Shown: positions 12,350 through 24,000 of the stretch, piece by piece | Numbering within the stretch: position 1 is the stretch's first letter | How the letters are laid out: every line of letters starts with the position of its first letter | Assembly: GCF_052324685.1 (NCBI RefSeq) | Contig: NC_135218.1 | Coordinates: 17,032,479-17,096,478 of the forward strand | Length of the DNA: 64,000 nt | Direction: 5' to 3' | Source: Brachyhypopomus gauderio | Lineage: Eukaryota > Chordata > Actinopteri > Gymnotiformes > Hypopomidae | Notes under the pieces: generated by a model | Databases searched by the model: none | Told to the model about the DNA's origin: nothing | The model's input: the letters and a program-made list of their open reading frames with translations, nothing else | Translations under genes and position numbers: made by a program

Positions 12350-14979
12350 TCCTCTAGGTTCAGGTAAGTTTGCCTGTAAATGCTTAAGCTTCTGAAGTGT
12401 GTTTTGCTGTTTTCACAATCACACATTAATGCATCACCATATAACCGCTATACGTTTAAGGCACAAGTGCATGACTGCAGCACCACAACAAGCCCTTTGA
12501 AAAATGAGGATCTAGGCATCCTAGTTTACAGGTGTAGGTAAAGCACTGGGCTCTGTAATGTAAAGGTTATACTGACACTAGGTACTATGGGAGTAGGAAA
12601 CTGATCTTCAGCCCTAATGTACAACAGCTTTTCAGGTCAAGTATGTTTTAAGAGCACAATACGTTCTGTTCCACACCACATTCATCAAGCCTGGCATCAC
12701 ACCTGCTGTAGAAGGACTTCACACAATGACCAAGTCTCTAACAAATGAAAGCAATTAAGGCAAAAACTGGAAAAAGTCTCTTTCTGCCTCTCCAAAATAG
12801 GTCTGTTTCCAAAGAAAATTAAAGGATAAATGTTAACCCACTTAGAGCTTAAAAGGTAGGTTTTGTTGGAAACTACTCTCTTCAGAGCAATGGAAGATGA
12901 GGTTAGGAAAATCTTCTAGAGGTCAGTAGAAACCTGTAGTAGAAAGATGTTAGTTAATAAATAGTGCGTAAAGATGTGTGAATAAAATTCAATAAGGCGC
13001 ATCATTTAACATTTTCTGACCACAAAAAGACAACCCCGTTGTTCACAAACATCACACATACACTGTATGTAAAAGACAACCCCTCTGTCCATAATAGCAC
13101 ATACAGCTACATTGTACAAGAGCATGAATGCAGATCCCTATTTACACTCAAACCAGGGGACTGACCACAACCATAATCATACATAATAAACATTAGAATA
13201 AAAAGGTCACCCAGATTATTAATATACTGCATACTGCAGTAAACAACAATTAAAACGTGCAACAAAGAGAATGCTGGGATATGTCAGCCACCTGTTAGGC
13301 TACTGGGTGGCAACTGGGAACCTGGATGGACATCTTAACAACCCACCACACCCCAATATTCAATTCATTCTCTCACCACCTCATCATGTTTTAATGAACA
13401 CAGTTCCATCCTTACTAAAAGCTCTTTGTCAAAGTGTATGTAAAGGTTATTCAGCATTTTAAATAAGCCTGCATGTTATATTTCACAGAGATACCCATGT
13501 AAAGGACAAAGCCCTGGATAAAGTAATGCAGGGGGTTGTGTTAAGTACCACAGCAGACAATGTACACGTCTATAAAACAGTGAGAAGAAAGAAAAATGCG
13601 TACTTCCTGCTGGGGTAGCCAGTACGCGTGAGACCCGTACTGCTCTGCCTTTCTGAATCGCTGGGATTAACCAAGCAAATGATGGATCATCTAGATGTCC
13701 TTAATCATCGGAGGTGGTAACACAGACATTTTAAATGGTAAAACAACACAGGACAGGGCAGAAGAAAAGCATCAGGCAATGAAGCTGAAGAAACACGTCA
13801 CAGCGTGTAGTGACAGGAGGGTAAGGAGTCTGGTGGGAGCAGCTGGAGGGAGTGAATCAGCTGGGTCCACCTGGACCGTGCCCACGCCCCCGTGACACAC
13901 TGCTCTTTTGCCCTTGTGTGCAAGAATGACTCATTCACCAAGGAGCAGACAGCCATTAAAGCATTGTGCATATTATATAAAAATCAGGGGTTTTGCATAT
14001 TTTGGGTACGAGCAACAAGCAGATTCAAGCAACTCACGTTTGTCCACTCTCCAGGTCAATCTATTCAGGCCACCCTCCCTCTCAATGACGTCCCCTACAA
14101 TTCAGAACACTTCAGCGGGATTTTGGAGAAGTCTCACCAGCATGTTTAATGTCACTGGATTACACACCTTCTACATATTCATGTAAAGGATGGAACCAAT
14201 AACTGGGTTAGGGTTAGCATTAGGGTTAGTTGTGTTTTACAAGTATTACTCTGAACAAATAACTAATTGTATGATAGTCTATTATAGTGATAGTCTGCTG
14301 TCATTTCCAAGAAGGATAAATATATGAAGAATTTAAGTAGTAAAGCACTTATCTCGAACAGTAGATAATTTATTTGGCACCTGCTCAAATAAAGGGTCAG
14401 TCCTGTAATGTTAAAAGTATACCCCCCAGCCCCCACCCTGCTAAAAAAGTAACTGAACTCACTAATAATGATGAGAATTTTACCAACAGCAGTTCACGTT
14501 TTGTTTGTGCACCACAGCTGTTCTTTCTGAAGTGCATCCTTCCTCCCTGCCCGTCTGTCTCCCTGACCGTCTGTCTCCCTGACCAGACAGTGGTGCTGCC
14601 ATTTCTGAAGAAATGTGCCATCAACCCAAATACATCAGGATGGGAGCAGGAGAGCGGTCCAACTCCCTTGTTTTCCAAAACACTCATATACACTGCCACA
14701 ATGCAACGTGTTTATGCCTTTATGTTTACCTAGTATAAATTTGTTACTAATTATTTGGTATCTGATTTGGTATCTTGTTGCCCAGGAATGTGCATCTCAC
14801 ACCAACTTCAAACTAGCTTGAAACAACGATTTTGCAAGCACATTACATAAGTCCAATAAAGTAGATTTCGGTAACATTCATTTTTTTAATCGTACAGCTT
14901 TTTTAAAAGTCATATAAAAGAGATGAGGATAGAAGAGAGGAAGGAAAACTTCGCCCCCGCGGTTCCGATCTTACCTTAC
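12350..14979. other. dlg1 intron just downstream of the alpha exon
   Basis: Mostly AT-rich unique sequence with no exon recognised. A block at about 13900-14150 is unusually free of simple repeats and may be conserved noncoding sequence; this cannot be tested from one sequence. A short TTAGGG-type cluster lies at 14205-14229. Confidence 0.45.
14205..14229. repeat. Short telomere-like (TTAGGG) cluster
   Basis: Three to four TTAGGG-type hexamers, interrupted by GCA. Too short to call an old telomere fusion. Confidence 0.5.
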
Positions 14980-15009
14980 CTTAGTGGTGACGATGCATAA
15001 ACAGTCCAT
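14980..15009 (-). CDS. dlg1: dlg1 alternative first exon, palmitoylated (alpha) N-terminus
   Basis: Ten codons read [10 protein letters not shown], followed directly by GTAAGG. This is exactly the N-terminus of the alpha-type isoforms of DLG1 and DLG4. Cys3 and Cys5 are the known palmitoylation sites that give synaptic membrane targeting without the L27 domain. The exon lies about 3.5 kb downstream of the last L27-isoform exon and next to its own CpG-rich stretch, which supports use of a separate promoter. Confidence 0.92.
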
Positions 15010-18000
15010 TCTTCAGAACTGAGCCACAAATTCAGCATCACCTGCGAGTCATTTTATCCCTTCCGTTAAATACAAGTACCGCGGTGTTGACACACTACGC
15101 GCGATATAAACTTCTGAGATGATTAAAAAAATTAATAAAAATACTACACGTAGAGACATGCTATATAGCACAAAGTCTGCATGATCACGTTTTCACGGTC
15201 GGTGTTGGTGTCCATGGTGATGCTGAGACGGACGAGGTCCGTACTCCAAGTTCGCCATGTCCTGATGCGCGTGCAGGGTTAACACTAGCGCCAGAACGGA
15301 GCGCGCGCGACAATGTCATTTTAGTCCCTGCTGCACCCTCGCTACACAATACAGGGTGCCACGTGCAGCCTGCGCTGGGTCTTGGGTGCTTTCATATATA
15401 GCTCGAACTTAACAAGAAACTAGGGCGATCAGAAATACGTTATCATTGGTGGAGTGGGATGGGGTGGGGGTGGTACATACATACATATTTCCTCGTAGAA
15501 GAATCTAAAGCATATAAAATATTTCATTCTTAATAAAAAACCTGTTTACACTGTATTCAAAAATTAACATGCTGCTGTCAAAACAAAAACTATATGAACA
15601 TGTTGATAAACCAAACAAATAGCTTCCTCGGCTGGTTAAAACTAGCACACGCTGTAATACTTCAGTCAAAACCACATGGCAATATGTCCTCTGATAATGC
15701 CAGTGAACAACACAGTCACAGTATCTTAATTTGTATAAATCCCATCAATCACAGGAGGCTACAAGTGTGATTCACTCTTTTTTTGCCAATCTATCTTTTT
15801 GAACAGTTCCAGAGAGATTTAGGAATGCCACAGATGAAGAAAGAAGAATTCATAGCTCTTCACATCCTTTTAGAAATGCTAAACTACTCATGTGCATTGC
15901 CAGTGTCTCTCAAAAAGGCAGATGATCTCTCACAGATAGATAAATTTTTAAAAATCTTAAGATTGTGACATATAGCACTGTTAGAATCCATGAACTGAAA
16001 CGGCTGCCTAAAACACTGGCTACAAGATTAGACACACTTCTATCTTTTATAAAAACCCTTTATTAAGTGAAGATCCTGTCACAACATCGAAAGATATTTC
16101 AATATCAACAACATCTCACAGTAAGAAACACCGGTTACTCCAGTCTGAAGATGTGGGTGATGGAAAGGCCTCTGACTGGTTGGAATGGTCTTGTTTACTT
16201 TATGTACTACAGAAATATGAGTTCGGTGATGGGTTTACAGGCTGGATTCATATACTTCATGTCTCTCCTGTAGCCACGGGAATCACTAATGGCCATAGAT
16301 CAAAATACTTTCCTCTAGAAACAGGTGCCAGACAGGGATAGTCTATCACCACTGTGTTTTCAATCACCACTGCACCCGAGCATAAGCTTTAATATGTAAA
16401 CACTTTAATAAAGGGGTAATAATAGGAAACAAACAGCAAAAAATGTAGATTTTATGCAGATGATGTCACTTTCTTGTTGGATACAAATCTATCTGAACGA
16501 TGTTGGTAGATATTTGTTATTTTCACAATAATAAAATAACCTATCCTTTACAAAGTGTTATTTATTCTTGACTAAGCAATTAGAAGCCTGTATGTCAGCC
16601 CAAATCACTCTTAAGGCTTGGTGCTTAGTTTCTAAGCTAGAAAACAGATCATGTTTCCATGTAGGAATGGATTTGGGATCAAGCTAGAAAAAATATCAGT
16701 TTATAACAGATCTCAAGTTATTCAGTTTAGAATATTGCATTAAGTATACTACATTCTATGTTAAAAATAAGTCAGACCTGAGATAGCCGTCAGTGTCCAA
16801 AGTAATAATAGGGGGTTATACCCATTGTATATGACAAGGCCGTAAAATACAACAGTACTGGGCCTCGAAAGTATGCATAATTGGGTCAATTCTGAGAACT
16901 GATCTAGATCTAAAACACATCTCATCCTGGGCATGCCACATAAAAACTAATTAAAATGATAAGATAATCTAGCATTCTGACTTATGCAGCAAGAAAGAAT
17001 ACCTTCATGTCCAGGAAAGGAGACAAGCCTCCCTCTGTTAAGAGTGTAAAAGAGTGTGTACTTATTGACTGTGACATGTACGCTGTACCCATCAATGGAC
17101 TCCTTTCATCGAACACGGGTCATCCTATCTTCAGTTTATTAAGAATTCTGAATCTTTGCAGATAATATTACTGTGAGCTACATTGATGGATTCTGTGAGC
17201 TACATTTATATAATTATAATGATACAAGTTGAATTATGGATATGTAATCCAACTGCCAACCTCCCACCCCACCCCTATGCCTTTTTTTAAATAGATAATT
17301 TTCTGCATACTGCTGTCCTGAGCTGCTTTCAAGATTCTAGATCAGGAAGGAAAAAGTCTGGAGTCTGGGCTAAAACTCATGTACAGTTTCATAGAAACCA
17401 TTCAACCAGTGGCTCAACTACCACTTCCCAACCAGTGGCTCAATGACCCTGCCCTCCCACTAAACTACATTTACGCTCCATACAACTTGACTGTAGAAAA
17501 GGGGGCTACATGGTGACTAGAGAGCTACTCAGGGAGTTTATTCTTCACAGGTTTACACACACAAGGGGCAGTGAGAGCACTGGTGTGTTTGCATGTTAGA
17601 TGCACACTCCACAAAGCAGATTGTGCAACAAACTCAACCCCTCTCATACACATCAACATTTTTCTCTCTCTTTTTACCATTGTCTAAGGTTTTGTTTTTC
17701 TAACATATGCTGTTGACAAAGTCAAATCTGTTGGTGTTTTGCTAAGACACAGTCATTGCTTGGACACCCCCCTGCAGGGTGGTATAAGAGAAGCATGGCT
17801 GGAAACAGGCCATTAATTGCAATATGCGCGGTGTCCTGCTAAGAATTAATGCACTGCTGCATTTTCTATAAATACAATAATTGGATTGCTTTGTAGAGAC
17901 AGTCACATTGCCAGGAAATCAACTTCACACCCTGCTGTCACATGCTCATTTGAATAGAGGAATGTGTGGGAGACGTTCCCCAAAGCTGGGCTTAATGGCA

Positions 18001-21000
18001 TTGGACCTGCTGTGGCAAGGAGGCGGATACACAACCCTCAGAGCACACTCTGCACCTACAGATGACCAAGGACACCACAGACACAATGGTAATTAATTGG
18101 GGGCGTTTCAAAAGCACTGCAACCTCATTGCAACTGAGTGAAACATCTATAAGCTGTATCTGCAGAGTTATACGCTCAAAATGAAAATGAGAATTTATAA
18201 TATCTTAACAAGTTGCTCTGTTAGGGAGGTCTTAAGTGCCGCTCCTTACATCAGAGCAGACAGTACACACTCCAAGCAATGTCCGCAATTACACTCTTTG
18301 TCTTTTTTATTCAATCAGCTTTGGTGTGTTAGTGACAACTGTTTGTGTGTAACGCAGTAATGACACAACAGCAATTAAGCCATAAAGTACAGTAACAACC
18401 AGCGCTTTCAGAAATCTCACCAGTGAACATAACTGCAGCAAGACAGAACATACAGGAGTGAATTTACACAAAACAACAATGAAGCACTTGCTGTTTCTTA
18501 ATCTTACCTCACTAGAAGGAGGAAGGATGCTGACTCCAGTATCTGCTACAGCTGTGGGACCGGGAGCGCTGGGAGCATCTGATTGGTTATCATCAGGAGA
18601 AGACTCGGATTGGTTTGTCAGTTCTGTACACTCGGACTGCTTGTCCTGTAAGGTCACTTCATAGAATTCCTGGATATCTGAAAGAACAAGATCAGATCAA
18701 AAGGGGTATGTATCAAAAACACAATGAAACTGGTCTAAAGATTACGATATGACAAAAAAAAAAACTTGAACATGTGAAAACCCCCTTCATTAGAACAATT
18801 TGAGAAAGTGCCCCCTAGTGCTCATCTGTGTCAACCGCTGCTTTGTTCATGTTCGGCTTTTGTTCTGTCTGATAGAGGCCACTTCAGTAAAGGCTCTGTC
18901 CGGATCTGGGGGACAACAGGCTCCCGCATGACAAGCTGTTAGAAAATGCCCTCACTAAAGACCACGAGGATGGCCACGATGAGGCTTACAGCCTGGAAAC
19001 CGACCGCTAAAGGTCCACTGCTGCCTCAACAAACTGGAGGGTCATCTTTCATTCTCCGTTGGCTTCAGAGTTTTATCCACTGGCAACTCAAGAGAATCCT
19101 GCCACCAACATGGGAACTGGTTTTTCTGACGACTGAGGAGCTGTAGGCTCATGTAGAGCACAGCAGGACCACATCCTGGGCTTTCATGTCCACTTTATTT
19201 AGTTACACACAAACCTGCACTCCTGTGTAAGCAATTGCCCCCATATAAACTGTCAGAAAATTAATCACTAAGAGCAGGATCTTTGAAACTACTGCTATTT
19301 ATAAGAACCACAGGGGTGCACTCTCATCCTGTAATGCTGAATCACATATTACACACAAGACTTAAGACAGAAAACGCAATTCAGCTGCCTACAAGTTGCA
19401 AAGACAAACTTCTAATGTACTTCAGATGAAGCATATAATTTCAATCTCTTTAATGGAGAGTGCTGATCAATCGCTTCTAAGGTTCTGTTATTAGACACAG
19501 TCAGAAACATGTTAAATTACAGACATACCAGTAAAACTGCTGCAATGTGTTGAAATGTGTATATATATATAATTTTTTTAATATTTTGTGGGAATTTTAT
19601 ATGCCAAAGTATCATTTTGGTATCAAGATTACTACGCTGGTATCGAACTCAAAATTCAGGAATCAAGACAACCCTAATCTGAACACCATCCTTATTCTGG
19701 AGTAAAATAATAATCACAGGCCTGTGATGACCAAACATATAATATTTTAGGCACATTTACCATTCAAATTCAAAAACACACATCTATTAAAGGAGTAAAA
19801 TGTTACTTAACATGTTATTTAGTGTTCATAAAAATAAAGGAATTGTACAGCTTTTAAAATTGTTGTTTCTAGGTCTTACTAAATCTATACGATCACAGCC
19901 ATTGAGAACCATTCACATCAAACTCACATGACCACATTTTCAAGGCTATTTCATTCTGTCTTGCTATAAACGCTTCTAACATAACATTAAATGATTCTGG
20001 AGTGAATGCTCTTAAGCATGAAATAAGCTTACAGAGAGTAGCTAGGCCAGGTCTGGAGAGAGTCATTAAACCCTGCTGAAAGCATAACAACGACAAACTC
20101 CTGAAAACACAGCAGGAGGGAGATCTTCTTCACAGAGCTGAGATTAGAATGCGCAGATAAGGTTACGGTCTGTCAGCTGCCATTACCCTGTCAGACGGGA
20201 AGGCACCCTTGAGGTCAAATACTCACTAGAACCGAGTAAGGAAAGACCCTGACATGTAGCCAGGGTTAACAGTACTATGGTAATCAGCATAGGTGGGGAC
20301 TCTGTGATTCTGCAGCCTGCTGTACAGTTGTACAGCTGACTGAAAATCTAACCTTACACCTCAATACACAAATAGAGTAAGTATTAGTGTTGTGAAAGAA
20401 TGAAAGAAAACACAAATATATTCAGGCAGGTTTCAGATAAAACATGATATTAAAATGTTTTTGCAAGTATAATATCTTTGTTTGTGTCACTGCTTCAGCC
20501 AAATCCTGAAGCCCAGTTATTTTCTTGCTTAATGGAGAACTCTGTAAAGTCCACCTGATGTGCCTGTACATGTACCCGTCAACCTGCCATTATGCCTTCA
20601 AAACCCCAGACAGCTCCGCTTACTAACTCCACATCCAGGACACACACACATCCACCCCCTCACACACAAACATCCACACACATACACACAAATACCCACA
20701 ACCCCACAGATATATACACATACAAATGCACACACCTTGTGTCTACTTATCAAGGAAAGACATCCTGTTATGTTGTCTCAGATACTAATGCAGCCCCATG
20801 AAGAGACCAAGGACTTCAAGATCACTCACACACAACCAGTGAGGAGATTCTGGTGCACCTGTGTACTGTTCAAAATGTCACAAGAAACGATAGAATCATC
20901 AAGGAAGTGAACAGAGCCGTATCCACTAGTGTTTGGTAGAAATGCACTGACCTGATAGATTTTTGTTGCCAGTGAAATACTCTGGCTAGTTTTTCCTTTC

Positions 21001-24000
21001 CATGTTCATTTAGGATGAAATGTCAGCATCACTTATTTCTACTCATAACTAACCACCCAAGACTATGATTAATGGCACAATCTGCTCAAGTTCGTGTCTG
21101 GAATGGGGCACCTCAGTCCTGGGGGTGCTGGGAAAAACCCCCTGTGAGCCCCAAGATGATGCAGCAACTGTGCCGTGCACATAGAAAAGAAATCGAACTG
21201 TAGAATTAGCATAACAATGTAACACGTGTACATAAAAACACCCAATTCTTTGGGTTGTTAATATCTACGGTTTCTATGCATGTCACGTTTTTACAAATCG
21301 ACAAAATATCTTATTTAAACATGTCTCTGACCAAGCTTCAGTGGAGCCAGAGAAGAACCTCAATGCCGAAATCAGCATTGTTCTACTGATGCCTATCAGA
21401 TACTCTTATAGTCTTTAACACCAGGAAAACGTGTAAATACATACACAGGTAAGGGTGCGCAATGCTGCAAAGTAAGAAAGTCTTCAAAAATAGAAGTGTC
21501 AATTAACAAAATACAAAGTGAATGAACAAAAGAGAAATCTGAATCAAATAAATTGATTGATCAATTCAAAACAGCATCAACACTTTTAGGTTGACTATGA
21601 TTTCGTTTTGACATATAGGTTGTTCTAAACATCTTGGAGAACTAATCACAGATCTTCTGTGGCGCAGTCTTGCTCCACTTGCTTGTCCCTTCATGCAATC
21701 CCATACACATTCAGTGATGTTGAGAACAGGGCTGTGTGTGGGGGTCTCATCACCACCCCCAGAACTCCTTGTTCCTCTTTACGCTGAAGATTTGTGACAG
21801 GAGTTCTTAATGACATTGGCTGTATGTTTGGAGTTGTTGTCTTTCTGCAGAGTAAATTTGGAACTAGTCAGACACTTCCCTGATGGCATTTCATGAGGGA
21901 TAAGTAACTGCCTGTATTTCCCTGCACAGAGGACACCATTCGTCCTGACAAAATGCCCAATAACTCCACTGGCTGAAACTTGCAAGAAGCCTCCATCATG
22001 CTTCACTGCTGCCTGTAGACACTCATTACTGCAACAAACCGCCTCCCGTTCCAGCCGAACATTTCAAATTCTGACTCACCTCCAAGTACCCGCTTCCCTT
22101 TTCCTGCCCCTTATTTCCTGTGTTGTCTTGCATGGTCAGTTGAGTCACTTAGCTTTTTTACTACGTTGAAGTATTGGCTTTTTGTCTGCAATTCTTCCAT
22201 GAAGAGTACTTCTGACCTGACTTCCCTGAACAGTAGAGGAGTGTAACCGAGTCCCACTGGTTACTGCCAGCTCTGAGCTGATGTACTGCTGCACATGTTC
22301 TGATTTCATCTGCTGCCCTTGGCTGACCGTGGCGTCTACAGTCCTCAACGCTACTGGTGCTTCTTCAAAAGATCTTGTACACTACCAGTCTGCTTAAAGT
22401 CTTTGCCTGGAAGAGACTCACGGATGTAGTACAACTATGACTTGTGACATGAAGCTTCCACAACCTCACCTTTGAGTCCCAGTTTAATGCCTCTGATGTG
22501 GCAGTTACTGCTTCAGTTAAAGACTGTGTTTCAGACTACATATGAACACGATGATCATTATCAACTGTTTGTTATAATTGGTTAATCACACACAAGACTA
22601 TAATTTTACAAAATCCCTGACTTTGTGCAAGTGCTTCCAGAAGACATTATGCTGTTTTGAAGGCTTAGGGTGGTCACAGAAAATATTGATTTAATTTATA
22701 TTTCCCTTGTTTAATTCACTTAGCATTTTGCTAATTGGCAAAAATAAACCACCACCTCTATTTTTAAATCATTCTTATTTTTCAGCATTTTTCCACACCT
22801 GTCTAAACCTTTTGCACAGTACTGCACACACACACACCCCAGTCTTAGGTTGGATCCTAGGTATAGTCCACAGTAGACCATAGTATGAAACACTCTTTCA
22901 TTCCCTAAAGAGGAGGGCTCATGTGTATTTAGTGGCACATATAATATCAGGATTAAAGCTACAGTACATTCATGCCCCCTCTGCAGTCTAATACAGTACA
23001 AGCACATAATAAATATATGATTAATAACAAGGTCAGTGTAAGCAGTTGCCCTGGAGAGACAATTTGTGGTTCATTACATTACCAGTACTGATGTATCAAT
23101 AGAAGTTCCCATAAGCTCTCAGGCCTCCATAACAATTTTATTCATAAATAGTTACTGACTCCTGTGTGGTGGGCTGAGGATCAGGAAATCACTACATAGA
23201 AGATTACCCTGCAAGTGATCATGTCGAGAGACGGATTAATCTGGATTAGGGGTGGGGGGGCTATCACACACACATCTCTGCAGGTTTAGGGTGAAACACT
23301 TTCATCAGTGCTACATGAATGGGATGAAGAACAGATGACTAGCCAAAAACTAGCCATTTGGTAGACTGCTTATTCCCATACAGCCTTCCCACACTGGCTG
23401 GTACAACCAGCGTTTTCCCTTTTTGTTAACTTGGGAGAATTTGACCAAATGCACATTAATCTTTTTTTTTTTTTGGACGGCCACCTCATTTTTCCAACCT
23501 CGCCCTATGTGTGCCTGGTTCAACACATCTAGATGAATTCAAGGCAGAGGTTAATATGGCAATAGCAATTAACAAGCAAGGCACTGTGCAGCCCTCGTGT
23601 ACAGACTACAGTGACTGTGCTCCAATCAGGGCTCAGATAAAGCATCTCACACAAGCCAATCGACGACAGACCAAGAACCAGGGTCAACCTAATCAGATAT
23701 AGCCTACAGTAAACTTAAATGACAACCATAGGATGCATTCCAGAGGTGTGGATGCTGTACTGCTGTACACTATAATTAGATATAAAATCTACAACCACCC
23801 CCCCTCCCCCGGCGCAAACAGACTAAACATGCAAAAAGTGTCCTTCGTAAATTAAGAAATAATTAAATAATTCCTTCCTGATATAGTATCGGCTTATATA
23901 GTATGACCAAAAAATGACCAATTGTTCATGAGGGTGAGTTTTATTCGCAGTAAGCTTCCTTCTATTTAACACCAGTTATGGCGTAAAACAGTCAGAAACG

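Noticed and set aside
14205..14229. TTAGGG cluster as an ancient telomere fusion point
   Set aside because: Only three to four units with an interruption; such short clusters occur by chance.
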